This document shows positions 42,716-52,863 of a stretch of DNA of 64,000 bases, piece by piece. The stretch spans positions 186,001 through 250,000 of the forward strand of contig CALCII010000011.1 in NCBI GenBank assembly GCA_937907395.1, read 5' to 3'. Position 1 is the stretch's first letter. Every line of letters begins with the position of its first letter. The notes under the pieces were generated by a model. It was not told the DNA's origin. It searched no databases and worked only from the letters and a program-made list of their open reading frames with translations. This stretch comes from an uncultured Chitinophagaceae bacterium. Lineage in GTDB: Bacteria > Bacteroidota > Bacteroidia > Chitinophagales > Chitinophagaceae. The position numbers and the translations under genes were made by a program.

Positions 42716-44434
42716 CTATCCTAACTCATCCATTTCTTTCTTCACAAAGTCCATCAACGTTTTAATATGTTCCGGTGAAAAATCAAATTTCAGTCCGGCT
42801 GCTGCATACAGCTCAGGTAATGGTTTGGTACCACCCAGACTTAATGCGTTGATATAGTTGTTCAACGCCTCTTGTTGATTTTGTTTGAACTGCATCCACA
42901 AGCCTATTGCACCTAACTGTGCAATTCCGTATTCAATATAATAGAAAGGAACTTCAAACAAATGTAATTGGCGTTGCCATTCGGTAGGACGGAAATGCTC
43001 CAGTCCGCTGTAATCAATCATACCCGTGCTGAACTCATCACCCAGCTTTACCCAGAAAGCACTTCTTTCTTCTGTTGTATGTTGGGGATGTTCGTAAATC
43101 CAGTGTTGAAATGCATCAATGCGTGCAATCCATGGTAAAATGGTGAGCACCCGTTCCAGTTGTTTGAATTTGGCACGGCGCAACTCTTCTTTATCAGCAA
43201 AGAAAATATTCCAATATTCCATGCTGAACAGTTCCATTGACATACTTGCCACTTCTGCAATCTCTGCACCGTATTCTTTAAAACCAGTCAGTTCCAGGTT
43301 GTGTGAAAGAAACGAATGAATGGCATGTCCGCCTTCATGTACCATGGTTGTCACATCATCTAATGTACCGGCAGCATTCATGAAAATAAACGGAGCGCCC
43401 GTTTCAGCTAACGGCATATTATAACCGCCGGGCGCTTTTCCTTTACGGCTGTCGAGATCAAAGCGTTTCAGTTCATCCATCTTGCGCAAACAATCGGCAA
43501 AGAAGGGATTGAGCTGTTGAAATACATCGATGCTTTTATCTAATAGTTCTTTTCCGTTTTGAAAGGGTTGCAAGGGTTGAATGCCGGCAGGTTCTGCATC
43601 CATATCCCATGGACGTAACCGATCCACACCAATGGATTTGCGCTGTTCTTCATAAATGGTTTTCACCAGTGGTAACACATGTTGTTTGACTGCTTCATGA
43701 AAATTGAAACAATCCTGTGCAGTATAATCAAAACGGCCCAGTTCTTTAAACTTGAAATCACGGTAGTTTTGAAAGCCGGCATTCAATGCAATGCGATGTC
43801 GCATTTCAACCAGCTTGTTGAATAACTCATTCAAGGCATCACGATCCTGGTATCTTCTGTTCTGCACTTTCAGGTACACTTCTTCACGCAAATTCCTGTC
43901 GGGACTTTCCAGAAACTTAGCCGCTTGTTGCAGCGTATATTCATTACCGTTAATCTCAACCGTCATCTTTCCGGCAATTTGTCCAAACTGCTGCTGCATC
44001 ACATTCATCTCTGCCAGGATGGGAATGTTTTCTTCACGGAAGAGTTCAATATTCCGTTTGATCGAACGCAGGTACGTGAAGTATTTATCATGATCCAATG
44101 CAACTGTGAGCGGACAATCAACCAGTTTTCTGTTCAGCTTATCGGAATAGGGTTGCATCTTAGGTGCAATCTCCATGTAGAAGTAGTTGAATGCTTCTTC
44201 CAGTTCCTTGTTTTCTGTATCGCAGGTCATGCGTACCTGGCGCCAGCAAGCATCTTCGCTGATGATGGCTTCCAGTTCGCTGCTGTCTTTCAACCATTGT
44301 TCCAATGCGGCAGTGTTGTCGAGTGAGCGATCCAGCAATTGCTGAAAATATGGTTCCAGCGCTTCCCAGCTGGTAACGGTGAAATCTTTCGGGAGAAAAT
44401 GACGTTCAACGGGTTTGATATCGGCTGTATACAT
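42716..44434 (-). CDS. M3 family oligoendopeptidase (PepF-like)
   Basis: 572 residues, cytoplasmic. The zinc site is HEGGH in TTMVHEGGHAIHSFLSHN (HExxH) near residue 360, with the third ligand Glu in GAEIAEVASMSMELFSMEYW. The family cuts short peptides of 5-18 residues, recycling products of other proteases. Length is normal for PepF. The gene follows the terminator of the DUF5606 gene and precedes repeat sequence. The ATG 44434 starts MYTADIKPVERHF. Confidence 0.92.
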   Translation of the reverse strand: MYTADIKPVERHFLPKDFTVTSWEALEPYFQQLLDRSLDNTAALEQWLKDSSELEAIISEDACWRQVRMTCDTENKELEEAFNYFYMEIAPKMQPYSDKLNRKLVDCPLTVALDHDKYFTYLRSIKRNIELFREENIPILAEMNVMQQQFGQIAGKMTVEINGNEYTLQQAAKFLESPDRNLREEVYLKVQNRRYQDRDALNELFNKLVEMRHRIALNAGFQNYRDFKFKELGRFDYTAQDCFNFHEAVKQHVLPLVKTIYEEQRKSIGVDRLRPWDMDAEPAGIQPLQPFQNGKELLDKSIDVFQQLNPFFADCLRKMDELKRFDLDSRKGKAPGGYNMPLAETGAPFIFMNAAGTLDDVTTMVHEGGHAIHSFLSHNLELTGFKEYGAEIAEVASMSMELFSMEYWNIFFADKEELRRAKFKQLERVLTILPWIARIDAFQHWIYEHPQHTTEERSAFWVKLGDEFSTGMIDYSGLEHFRPTEWQRQLHLFEVPFYYIEYGIAQLGAIGLWMQFKQNQQEALNNYINALSLGGTKPLPELYAAAGLKFDFSPEHIKTLMDFVKKEMDELG

Positions 44435-44440
44435 AGAAAA

Positions 44441-44504
44441 TAAAAAATGCCGGAAAGAAGGAAGACGAATTGATTGATCAAAGCAGTCTCACCATCTTCC
44501 CGGC
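44441..44504 (-). terminator. Intrinsic terminator of the DUF5606 gene
   Basis: On the minus strand, arms GCCGGGAAGA (44495-44504) and TCTTTCCGGC (44449-44458) pair over ten bases with one G-U pair and a long loop, followed by ATTTTTTA. Confidence 0.6.
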
Positions 44505-44519
44505 AGGAGTTTGTGAATA

Positions 44520-45008
44520 TTATTCTTCTGTTTTTTTCTTGCGGGTTGCTTTCTTTTTGGGAGCTTCTTCTGCGGGAGCAGGTGCTTCTTCTTTCACTTC
44601 TTCAACTGGTGCTTCTTCGGCATACTCAGTAAGTTTCACTTCAATGCCTTTGGCATTGATCACGCTCAGCCATTTCACCATTTTCTTCATGTCGCTCACA
44701 TACACACGATCAAAATCGAGATCGGGATATACTTTTTCAAAGTAAGCTTTGATGGCTTTGGGATCTTTATCACTTGGCAAAGCTTCACCGGAAGCCTGCA
44801 TGGCTTTAAAAATTTCGGCCAGGTTTACATTTTCACGAATGGTATACACTTCGATGCTTTCCAGGTGTGAAAACTGGTGCTGGCGTGTTGAAGCAAAACG
44901 GCTGCTGTTATCTTCCAGCGAACGAACAATGGCGCCGTCATTTTTAGTGCTGATTAACTCGTACAAACCGGGTAAGCCGGTAACTGATATTAATTTTCCG
45001 TATTCCAT
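44520..45008 (-). CDS. DUF5606 domain protein
   Basis: 162 residues. The N-terminal DUF5606 domain opens MEYGKLISVTGLPGLYELISTKNDGAIVRSL and is found almost only in Bacteroidota, with unknown function. Residues 125-162 are a low-complexity Glu/Ala/Lys tail with AP repeats (EEAPAPAEEAPKKKATRKKK). Cytoplasmic, expected to be stable and abundant in related organisms, but no direct evidence here. It has its own terminator. Confidence 0.92.
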   Translation of the reverse strand: MEYGKLISVTGLPGLYELISTKNDGAIVRSLEDNSSRFASTRQHQFSHLESIEVYTIRENVNLAEIFKAMQASGEALPSDKDPKAIKAYFEKVYPDLDFDRVYVSDMKKMVKWLSVINAKGIEVKLTEYAEEAPVEEVKEEAPAPAEEAPKKKATRKKKTEE

Positions 45009-45149
45009 GTTTAATTATTCAAGGGGTGCAAGTTAAAGAAATATGAGCTAGTGTGGTTGTTAATACCGGGAAAGAATGAAAGAGCCGGTACTAAAGCCGA
45101 TTTCATTTTTTTACCTCAATCGTGTAGCTTCGGTTCATAAATATTTCTT

Positions 45150-47573
45150 ATGAAGAAGTTGTTCTTAGCTTTCATTTCCCTTCTTTTTACGATTGCCACT
45201 TTTGCACAAAACGGATTTGGTACGTTTAAAGAATTACGGGTGCGTGATAACACCCTTTTCATTGTTACGGATCAGGGCGTATTGCTGTTTCGCCAATATC
45301 CAAACAATGTACTGCAAACCACCTTTGAACCCAATGGCCGGGCAGGCGAGCAGGTAAGCAATGCTGTGTTGCAAAAGCCGGTAAAGGCGCCCCGGATTAC
45401 CCGAAACGACGCAATGGCTATTCAGTTTATGGTGGGTACAACTCTTGTATCTGTACAGAAGAATCCGTTGCAGGTTCAATACGGAAATGCAAAGCAGGGA
45501 TTTGCACTCACCGGCTACAGTGCCGATGCAGAGCAACAGGTGCTGAAGTTTGCTGTGAAAACTGATGAGCAGTTTTTTGGAACAGGCTCCCGTTCCATTC
45601 CTTTCAACCGCAGAGGGTATAAAGTGGAACTGAATAACAATCCCTGGTATGGTTATAATATCAATGCCGATAACCTGAATTATTCCATGCCGTTCATTCA
45701 ATCGGATCATGGCTATGCAATTTTTCTGGACAACCCTTCCAAGGGATATCTTGATATCGGTAAAACAAAAGCCGATGTGTTAGAGGCCGGGCTGAAGGGA
45801 GGCAAACTGCAGTTCTATACTTTTTTTGGCAACACGCCTGCCAAAATTCTCCAGCAGTTTACAGCATTGGTGGGACGAATGTCGCTGCCACCCCGCTGGG
45901 CAATGGGAAATTTCATGAGCCGCTTTGGTTACCGTACCCAGGATGAAGTGATGAGTATTTCTAAAATGATGAAAGATCAGCACTTTCCATTTGATGCGGT
46001 GATCATTGATCTGTTCTGGTTTGGCGATGGTGTACACGGCGCCTGGAAGATGGGCAACCTGGATTGGAACAAACAACGTTTCCCCAATCCGGAGCAGATG
46101 ATTGCTGATCTGAAAAAAGAAGACATCAAAACGATTTTAATTGCAGAGCCGTTTGTGTTATCCGAGTCGTTCAATTATAAATACACGCAGGAAAACAAAC
46201 TGAATGCCGTTGATAAAAACGGAGATACCATTTGTATTAAAGAGTTTTTCTTCGGTTATGCCGGACTGTTAGACATCTTTCAGAGCAAAACCAAAGACTG
46301 GTTCTGGAGTAAATACAATGCACAGGTTCAAAAAGGTGTGGCTGGTTGGTGGGGCGACTTGGGAGAACCCGAAAAGCATCCCAACTATCTTTATCACAAC
46401 CTGAAAGACATGGGCCAGAAACGGTTGTTCAATGCCGATGAAGTGCATAATTTATACGGTCACACCTGGAGCCAGATGTTGTTTGAAAAATATGCAAAGA
46501 ATTATCCGGATCAACGCCTGTTCCATCTCAACCGCAGTGGGTATGCAGGCACCTGGCGTTATGGTTCCTATCCATGGAGTGGCGATATTGAACGCAGCTG
46601 GAATGGATTCAATGCTCAGTTACCAATCATGCTGGGTATGGGTATGAGCGGTGTGCCTACGATGCACAGCGATGCCGGTGGATTTGCAATGGGCAAACGG
46701 GATCCCGAGTTGTACAGAAGATGGTTACAGATGGCTGTGTTCTCTCCCATCTTCCGTCCGCACGGAAGTGTGAATGCACCCGATCCCAAAATTCCGCAGA
46801 TTGAAAGTGAACCTGTTTTTTATGACGAACCCGATAAAAGTATTCTCCGCTCCTTTGTTGAATTGCGTTACCGGCTGATGCCCTATATCTACAACCTGGC
46901 GTATGAAGCAGCTACAACAGGCGCACCTTTTGTACGCCCGATGTTTTTTAATGATGCAAGCGATCCCGAATTGTACAAAGCAACGGATCAATATATGTTC
47001 GGAAGTGCTTTGTTAGTGGCACCGGTGCTGGAACAAGGCGCCACCAAACGCAAACTCTATTTACCCAAGGGTGAATGGTATGATTTCTGGAACCCGGAAA
47101 AAAGAATCAAAGGAGCACAATGGCTGGAAGTGGATGTAAATGCAGCTACTATTCCAGTGTTTGTAAAAGCAGGCAGTGTGATTCCTATGAAACCTGTTTT
47201 TGAAAATACGGCACAGTATCCCAAAGGCCGGATTGTATTGCATTACTATGCAGCAGAAGGAAACAGCCAATCAGTATTTTATGAAGACGATGGTGTTTCT
47301 CCCGATGCTATAAAAGCAAACAAGTACGAATTGATAACTGTTAAGACAAACACGAAAGGACAGCAGGTAACCATGACCATCGTCGGGAACGGTGGCCAAT
47401 ACAAAGGAAAACCAGCCAAACGCCAGATAGAATTGTTTGTTCACGGTGTGGCACAACCGAAGCAGGTACTGGTGAACGGATCTGTATTAAGTAAATGGCT
47501 GATGGAAAACGGAGCTGTTTCTATTCCTTCTATTATATGGGAAACCGGGGTAAAGAAAGTGGTGTTGCAATAG
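45150..47573 (+). CDS. Glycoside hydrolase family 31 (alpha-glucosidase/xylosidase type)
   Basis: 807 residues with a signal peptide (MKKLFLAFISLLFTIATFAQ). The N-terminal beta-sandwich (VSNAVLQKPVKAPRI to about residue 240) precedes the TIM barrel: DAVIIDLFWFGDG, the nucleophile Asp in AGWWGDLGEPEKHPN near residue 400, and the acid/base Asp in SDAGGFAMGKRDP near 510. A C-terminal beta domain is typical. GH31 enzymes release glucose or xylose from alpha-linked sugars with retention. It is periplasmic or surface-located; the exact linkage is undetermined. A terminator shared with pckG follows. Confidence 0.93.
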   Translation: MKKLFLAFISLLFTIATFAQNGFGTFKELRVRDNTLFIVTDQGVLLFRQYPNNVLQTTFEPNGRAGEQVSNAVLQKPVKAPRITRNDAMAIQFMVGTTLVSVQKNPLQVQYGNAKQGFALTGYSADAEQQVLKFAVKTDEQFFGTGSRSIPFNRRGYKVELNNNPWYGYNINADNLNYSMPFIQSDHGYAIFLDNPSKGYLDIGKTKADVLEAGLKGGKLQFYTFFGNTPAKILQQFTALVGRMSLPPRWAMGNFMSRFGYRTQDEVMSISKMMKDQHFPFDAVIIDLFWFGDGVHGAWKMGNLDWNKQRFPNPEQMIADLKKEDIKTILIAEPFVLSESFNYKYTQENKLNAVDKNGDTICIKEFFFGYAGLLDIFQSKTKDWFWSKYNAQVQKGVAGWWGDLGEPEKHPNYLYHNLKDMGQKRLFNADEVHNLYGHTWSQMLFEKYAKNYPDQRLFHLNRSGYAGTWRYGSYPWSGDIERSWNGFNAQLPIMLGMGMSGVPTMHSDAGGFAMGKRDPELYRRWLQMAVFSPIFRPHGSVNAPDPKIPQIESEPVFYDEPDKSILRSFVELRYRLMPYIYNLAYEAATTGAPFVRPMFFNDASDPELYKATDQYMFGSALLVAPVLEQGATKRKLYLPKGEWYDFWNPEKRIKGAQWLEVDVNAATIPVFVKAGSVIPMKPVFENTAQYPKGRIVLHYYAAEGNSQSVFYEDDGVSPDAIKANKYELITVKTNTKGQQVTMTIVGNGGQYKGKPAKRQIELFVHGVAQPKQVLVNGSVLSKWLMENGAVSIPSIIWETGVKKVVLQ

Positions 47574-47611
47574 GAAACAAAGAGACATTGCTTTCTGTAT
47601 AAGCACAAATA

Positions 47612-47637
47612 AAAAGCCGCTCAAACGAGCGGCTTTT
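47612..47637. terminator. Bidirectional intrinsic terminator between GH31 and pckG
   Basis: Perfect stem AAAAGCCGCTC/GAGCGGCTTTT around a four-base loop. It lies between two convergent genes and ends in T-rich DNA on both strands. Confidence 0.85.
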
Positions 47638-47665
47638 GTATATATGACAAGCACTTGACGGGTTC

Positions 47666-49495
47666 TTAGTCATGGCGTTCGGGAGCCAGTTCATAACTGG
47701 ACGGGCTGCGCCATAATGCTGAGAGTAATAACTCTCTCATGAAGAAGAACTCTTTTGGTAGACGATCATAGGCTTTTTCGAACAGTTCCTCATGGCCTAA
47801 CAGTTCCTGTTTCCACAATTCGCTGTCAATATTCATGATATCATTGAATTCTTCACGTGAGAAGTCTTCCATACCGGTCCAGTCAAGGTCACGGTAACGG
47901 GGTCTCCAGCCAATGGGGCATTCAACAGCACTTGCCCTTCCTTTACTTCTTTGAACAATCCATTTGAGTACACGCATGTTTTGTCCGAAGCCGGGCCATG
48001 CAAATTCGCCTTTCGCATTTTTGCGGAACCAGTTCACACCAAAGATCCGGGGAGCATTGGGGAGGTCACGGCCAAATTGCAACCAGTGGTTGAAGTAATC
48101 TCCGAGGTGATAACCAAGGAATGGAAGCATGGCAAACGGATCACGGCGCACTTTACCCAGTTCACCAAAGGCAGCAGCAGTCATTTCACTACCCATGGTT
48201 GCAGCGAGGTATACACCAAAGTTCCAGTTGAAAGATTGGTATACAAGAGGAACAGCTGTACTTCTTCGTCCACCGAATACGAAAGCCGTAACAGGAACAC
48301 CTTCAGGGTTATCCCATTCAGAATCAATTACAGGATTTTGAAATGCGGGGGCAGTAAAACGGGCGTTGGGGTGAGCGGCAGGTTTGCCTAATGTTTTATC
48401 ATATTTCTCACCGTGCCAATCAATCAATCCATCGGGAACTTCTTTGGTCATTCCTTCCCACCATACATCGCCATCGGGAGTGATAGCAACGTTTGTAAAG
48501 ATGGTATTGGCTTTAATGCTTTCCATCGCATTGGGATTGGTTTTGGCATTGGTGCCGGGGGCTACGCCAAAATAACCTGCTTCGGGATTGATAGCGTATA
48601 CACGACCATCAGTTCCTTTATGAATCCAGGCAATATCATCACCAACTGTTGTGATTTTCCATCCATCGAGTTCTTTCGGAGGAATCATCATCGCAAAGTT
48701 GGTTTTACCGCAGGCGCTTGGGAAGGCAGCCGCTACGTATGTTTTTTCTTTTTCGGGAGATTCCACACCCAGGATGAGCATGTGTTCAGCCAGCCAATGC
48801 TCTTCACGTCCCATTACACTGGCAATACGCAGTGCGAAACATTTTTTACCTAACAGGGCATTACCGCCATAACCACTACCATAAGAAATGATCAGTCTTT
48901 CTTCGGGGAAGTGAGAGATGTATTTAACAGTTGGGTTACAAGGCCATTTCACATCTTCCTGTCCGGCTTTCAAAGGAGCACCAAGGGTGTGTAAACATTT
49001 TACAAAATCGTTTCCAATAAAAGACATCACCTGTTCGCCCATGCGGGTCATGATGCGCATGTTGAGAACCACATATTCACTATCGGTGATTTGTACACCA
49101 TAGCGTGATAAAGGAGAACCAACAGGTCCCATACAGAAAGGAATCACATACATGGTACGTCCTTTCATAGCTCCTTTAGTAAGGTCTTCGAGGATATGCT
49201 TCATTTCGTTGGGCTCCATCCAGTTGTTGGTGGGACCGGCATCGCCTTTGCGGCGGCTGCAGATGTACGTACGGTCTTCCACACGTGCCACATCACTGGG
49301 GTCGCTGAAACAAGCAAAACTATTGGGACGCTTTTCGGGGTTTAATCTGATAAAAGTTCCTTTTTCTACTAAAAGCTCACAGAGGTTATCATACTCTTCC
49401 TGAGATCCTGAACACCAATGCACTTTCGTTGGCTCGAAGTGAGCAGCCATTTTGTCTACCCATTCGGTTAATTCGGTTTTAGTTGTTGCAATCAT
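47666..49495 (-). CDS. pckG: Phosphoenolpyruvate carboxykinase (GTP)
   Basis: About 609 residues. Converts oxaloacetate and GTP to phosphoenolpyruvate, the first committed step of gluconeogenesis, in the cytoplasm. The GTP-type P-loop is AAAFPSACGKTNFAMM, with substrate and metal motifs RKGDAGPTNNWMEPNEM and GDDIAWIHKGTDGRVYAINPEAGYFGVAPGT. An upstream ATG at 49528 adds MFELSKSPFNT, but the ATG at 49495 gives the usual N-terminus. A partial promoter (TAATCTTG) lies near 49562-49569. Length is normal for the GTP form. Confidence 0.96.
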   Translation of the reverse strand: MIATTKTELTEWVDKMAAHFEPTKVHWCSGSQEEYDNLCELLVEKGTFIRLNPEKRPNSFACFSDPSDVARVEDRTYICSRRKGDAGPTNNWMEPNEMKHILEDLTKGAMKGRTMYVIPFCMGPVGSPLSRYGVQITDSEYVVLNMRIMTRMGEQVMSFIGNDFVKCLHTLGAPLKAGQEDVKWPCNPTVKYISHFPEERLIISYGSGYGGNALLGKKCFALRIASVMGREEHWLAEHMLILGVESPEKEKTYVAAAFPSACGKTNFAMMIPPKELDGWKITTVGDDIAWIHKGTDGRVYAINPEAGYFGVAPGTNAKTNPNAMESIKANTIFTNVAITPDGDVWWEGMTKEVPDGLIDWHGEKYDKTLGKPAAHPNARFTAPAFQNPVIDSEWDNPEGVPVTAFVFGGRRSTAVPLVYQSFNWNFGVYLAATMGSEMTAAAFGELGKVRRDPFAMLPFLGYHLGDYFNHWLQFGRDLPNAPRIFGVNWFRKNAKGEFAWPGFGQNMRVLKWIVQRSKGRASAVECPIGWRPRYRDLDWTGMEDFSREEFNDIMNIDSELWKQELLGHEELFEKAYDRLPKEFFFMRELLLSALWRSPSSYELAPERHD

Positions 49496-49727
49496 AGTAT
49501 TAAATGGTGATTTAGAGAGTTCAAACATAATTGATCATTTAATGATTCTCAAATTCGGATGCAAGATTAGAACAGGTACAAATCTTAAAATATGAGCAAC
49601 ATCATTAAAAAAACTAATTGTTCAGTTTTGCAAAATGAAAGAAAGCGGTTGAAAATGAGACTATTAACTGTTAGTTTTAGTTCCGTCCTGATTTCTTATA
49701 TTGCTGAAACATCCTAAAAAAATTTTT

Positions 49728-50297
49728 ATGATCGGTTGGATTTTATCTCTGTGGTTTCGTGCAAAAGGCTGGAAAATCAACGGATCCTTTCCGGATCATT
49801 TGCCCAAAATGGTAATTGCCGTAGGGCCACATACCAGTGGCTGGGATGTGGTGGTGGGTTTAGGTGCAAGGCATCTGATTCCTATAAAGCATGCGTATTT
49901 TCTTGGTAAGAAGGAATTGTTTGATGGACCGTTTGGTTGGTTCTTCCGTTGGCTGGGAGGTACACCCGTAGACCGGTTTTCATCCAATGGTGTGGTGCAG
50001 CAGGTGGTAGATAAATTCAATACACATGAACAATTTCGCTTAGCAATGAGTCCGGAAGGAACACGTAAGCGGGTTGAAAAATTAAGAACCGGATTTTATC
50101 AGATAGCAAAACAAGCACATGTTCCCATATTACTTGCCGGCTTTGATTTTGATAAAAAAGAAGTGATCCTTGGTCCGGTTATTTATACGACAGATAATGA
50201 ACAGGAAGATTTAAAAAAGATTGTTTCCTTCTTCGCACCCATACGTGGAAAGAGAGCTGAAGGAAATATGGATCATCTTACAAAAATATATCAGTAA
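49728..50297 (+). CDS. 1-acyl-sn-glycerol-3-phosphate acyltransferase-like protein (PlsC family)
   Basis: About 189 residues from the ATG at 49728. The PlsC block I motif is degenerate: PHTSGWDVVVG carries the catalytic His-x4-Asp form (HxxxxD) seen in PlsC proteins. The later AMSPEGTRKRVEKLRTGFYQIA is block III (PEGTR). It acylates lysophosphatidic acid or another glycerolipid at the inner membrane; the substrate is unproven. A TTG at 49701 extends the frame by nine codons and is less likely. It overlaps the convergent MFS gene by seven bases. Confidence 0.85.
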   Translation: MIGWILSLWFRAKGWKINGSFPDHLPKMVIAVGPHTSGWDVVVGLGARHLIPIKHAYFLGKKELFDGPFGWFFRWLGGTPVDRFSSNGVVQQVVDKFNTHEQFRLAMSPEGTRKRVEKLRTGFYQIAKQAHVPILLAGFDFDKKEVILGPVIYTTDNEQEDLKKIVSFFAPIRGKRAEGNMDHLTKIYQ

Positions 50298-51514
50298 CCT
50301 TTTTCTTTTTCGTGGCTTAATACATAATAAGCAACAATCGCACTGATCATCATTAACACGGCTCCCACCAGGAATGCAATACCGGGGAAGTATACAGGCG
50401 CATGTGAACCTGTGAATAAGGAGAAGAGATTATTCATCATCAACGGACCAATAATAGTGGTGGCGCTCATTAAACTGGTTAAGGCACCCTGGAGCTCTCC
50501 TTGTTCATTTACGGGAACATGAACAGAAATGATTGCTTGCAACGCTGGCCCGGCAATTCCTCCTAAGCAATACACAATAGAAATCGCAAACATCATCCAG
50601 CTTTGTGTGGCAAATGAAAACAACAATAACCCGATGGAATATAACGCAAGCCCCGTATAAACACTTTTCTCATTGCCCAGCCACGGGTTGATAAAACGTA
50701 TGAGTCCGCCCTGAATCACTCCCACCAACAAACCAATCACACCTAATGATATACCAATCATGCGTTCATTCCATTTGAATTTTTCAATGGCAAAAAAGCT
50801 CCAGTTGCTTTGAACAGCATGTGCAGCGATGTATACAAACACAAGAGAACCAATGAGCCCGAATACAGAAGGATATTTTTTTAAACGTAATAAAGCACTT
50901 AACGGATTGGCCCGTTTCCAATCAAACTGTCGACGGTTTTCTTTTGATAAAGATTCCGGTAAAACGAAATAACCATACAACCAGTTCATTGCTGTGAGTG
51001 CAGCTGCGGCCCAGAAAGGAACACGAGGGCCAAAACTGCCCAGCAATCCGCCAATAACCGGACCAATGATAAAGCCCAGTCCAAATGCAGCACCAATCAT
51101 TCCAAAATTCTTCGCCCGGTTTTCACTGGTGCTGATGTCGGCAATATATGCTGCTGCCGTTGTAATACTGGAGCCGGTGATGCCCGCAATGATGCGTCCC
51201 ACAAAAAACCAACCAATGGTAGGCGCCATTGCCAACACCACATAATCAACAGCAAAACCAAACAAAGAAAATAACAGGATGGGGCGGCGTCCATATTTAT
51301 CGCTCAGGTTGCCAACAATAGGAGCACACACAAATTGCATAATGGCATAGGAGAATCCCAGCCAGCCACCAATGCGAGCCGCATCACTCAGGTTACCATG
51401 AATGAGTTGCTCCAGAATTTTGGGCATTACCGGAATGATAATGCCCCATCCTGTGATATCAATTAATAAGGTGATAAAAATAAATCCGAGTGCTGCTTTC
51501 CGTTCCTGTGCCAT
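50291..51514 (-). CDS. MFS transporter, TetA/TCR type
   Basis: 407 residues, 12 membrane segments. The MFS loop motif appears as VGNLSDKYGRRPILL near residue 65, and the antiporter motif C as LGFIIGPVIGGLLG near 140. The wording FITLLIDITGWGIIIPVMP and ITGSSITTAAAYIADIS places it with TetA/TCR efflux pumps that exchange a drug for protons. Whether it exports tetracycline is not decidable from sequence. No tetR-type gene is next to it, so constitutive expression or another role is possible. Confidence 0.9.
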   Translation of the reverse strand: MAQERKAALGFIFITLLIDITGWGIIIPVMPKILEQLIHGNLSDAARIGGWLGFSYAIMQFVCAPIVGNLSDKYGRRPILLFSLFGFAVDYVVLAMAPTIGWFFVGRIIAGITGSSITTAAAYIADISTSENRAKNFGMIGAAFGLGFIIGPVIGGLLGSFGPRVPFWAAAALTAMNWLYGYFVLPESLSKENRRQFDWKRANPLSALLRLKKYPSVFGLIGSLVFVYIAAHAVQSNWSFFAIEKFKWNERMIGISLGVIGLLVGVIQGGLIRFINPWLGNEKSVYTGLALYSIGLLLFSFATQSWMMFAISIVYCLGGIAGPALQAIISVHVPVNEQGELQGALTSLMSATTIIGPLMMNNLFSLFTGSHAPVYFPGIAFLVGAVLMMISAIVAYYVLSHEKEKGY

Positions 51515-51593
51515 CACGTTGTTTTAAGGACCGACAAAGATGAAAAAATTATTCTGTACTGTTCTGATAATTTGCTGAACGGTTTTTGGTACA

Positions 51594-52094
51594 TCAGAAA
51601 TTCTTTTCATCGGCACTTGGACCATAGCTGCCCGGTATAGGAATGTTGAGCAAACGAAGATATACGCCCAGCTGTGCACGGTGGTGTATGTTTTGTGCTA
51701 ATGAATGACGGATGGCTTCATATTTACTGAAGTCCATATACACTTGCTCGCCAGCTTTCATGGCCCATCTTTTGTTGAGCACCGTATCATCTGTTGCTGC
51801 TTGCAGTGCGGCCTTGCCTGATGCATGGGATTTTTCAAACAGTTGTACCAATTCCTCTGTGGTTGTTACAGTAGTTGGTTGGTAGGGGGTTGCCATAAAA
51901 TCCAAAACATCATGCTGGACCACATGTTCCACCCAGCCCGGAATTTCTGCCACATGGGTAGACAGTTGCATAAGGCTCATGCTTTTTTCATGTGGCTTCC
52001 AGGTGAATTTATCTGCCGGAACAAGGGCCAGCATTTTGCGGGTGGTGGAAGCTTCCTGCTCCATTTCCTGAACTAATAAAGAAACGATACTCAT
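51594..52094 (-). CDS. DinB family protein
   Basis: 166 residues, a helical four-helix bundle. The three metal-ligand histidines of the DinB/YfiT fold are visible in MQLSTHVAEIPGWV near residue 46, ASGKAALQAAT and RHSLAQNIHHRAQLGVYLRLL near 131-150. DinB-like proteins bind metal and often act as thiol S-transferases or are stress-induced. Start codon ATG at 52094. It lies between the MFS gene and a WYL regulator on the same strand. Confidence 0.85.
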   Translation of the reverse strand: MSIVSLLVQEMEQEASTTRKMLALVPADKFTWKPHEKSMSLMQLSTHVAEIPGWVEHVVQHDVLDFMATPYQPTTVTTTEELVQLFEKSHASGKAALQAATDDTVLNKRWAMKAGEQVYMDFSKYEAIRHSLAQNIHHRAQLGVYLRLLNIPIPGSYGPSADEKNF

Positions 52095-52173
52095 ATAATT
52101 GTTGTTTTAGATAACAAAGAAAAACAGGGGCACTGACAACCTTATGGCAGTGCAGAAAAAAATATAGCGCAGC

Positions 52174-52863
52174 TTAATAATTTACCGGAAGCTGCTTCAT
52201 GTATTCATTCAGCTCAATATGATCTCTTTTCCGGAAGGGCTGTAATGTGTCTTTTGCTTTTTTGATACGGGACACTCTGAAATCACGGTATTCTTTTCGT
52301 TTGTGGCACCAGGCGGCCAAATGCCAATTGTAGGCATAAAAAATTAATCCAATTGGTTCGAGTTCCCGGTTACTTACTTCGCCATTGCTATTTTGATAAA
52401 TGATGTCCAGAATTGTTTTTGACGAAATCGCATTTTGAATGGTTGTCAGGTGTTCAAAATCAGTATAGCCGGGGTACATCGTTTGAAAACGGGTATTCTG
52501 ATTGAGTATTTCCAGTTTTTCTTTTTGTGAATGGCGCATCACGGCTTTTATCTTATCCAGTGCCGATGTATAATGTTTTAAAATGGATTTGTCGGCAAAA
52601 CGTTCCACCACATGTTGCATTAATAATATTGCACCGGCTTCTTCATTGGTAAAGCTTACAGGTGATAAGAAAAAACCATCTACCAGGAAATATCCCTTAT
52701 TAGGTTCAAAGCTCACAGGAATACCCTGTTCGCCTATTGCTTTAATATCTCTGTATACGGTTCTGATGCTGATGTTGTATTTGGCAGCAATCTTTTCTGC
52801 GCTTACAAATTTTTTTGTTTGCAGGGTGGTGATAATGCCAAGCAGCCGGTCGACACGGTTCAT
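52174..52863 (-). CDS. WYL domain transcriptional regulator (YafY type)
   Basis: 229 residues. The N-terminal DeoR-like winged helix (DRLLGIITTLQTKKFVSAEKIAAKYNISIRTVYRDIKAIGEQGIPV) is followed by a WYL domain (DIIYQNSNGEVSNRELEPIGLIFYAYNWHLAAWCHKRKEYRDFRVSRI). WYL domains bind ligands such as oligonucleotides or other signals. It probably controls its neighbour, the DinB gene, downstream on the same strand. Cytoplasmic; divergent from the AraC gene at 52959, with 95 bases between starts. Confidence 0.9.
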   Translation of the reverse strand: MNRVDRLLGIITTLQTKKFVSAEKIAAKYNISIRTVYRDIKAIGEQGIPVSFEPNKGYFLVDGFFLSPVSFTNEEAGAILLMQHVVERFADKSILKHYTSALDKIKAVMRHSQKEKLEILNQNTRFQTMYPGYTDFEHLTTIQNAISSKTILDIIYQNSNGEVSNRELEPIGLIFYAYNWHLAAWCHKRKEYRDFRVSRIKKAKDTLQPFRKRDHIELNEYMKQLPVNY

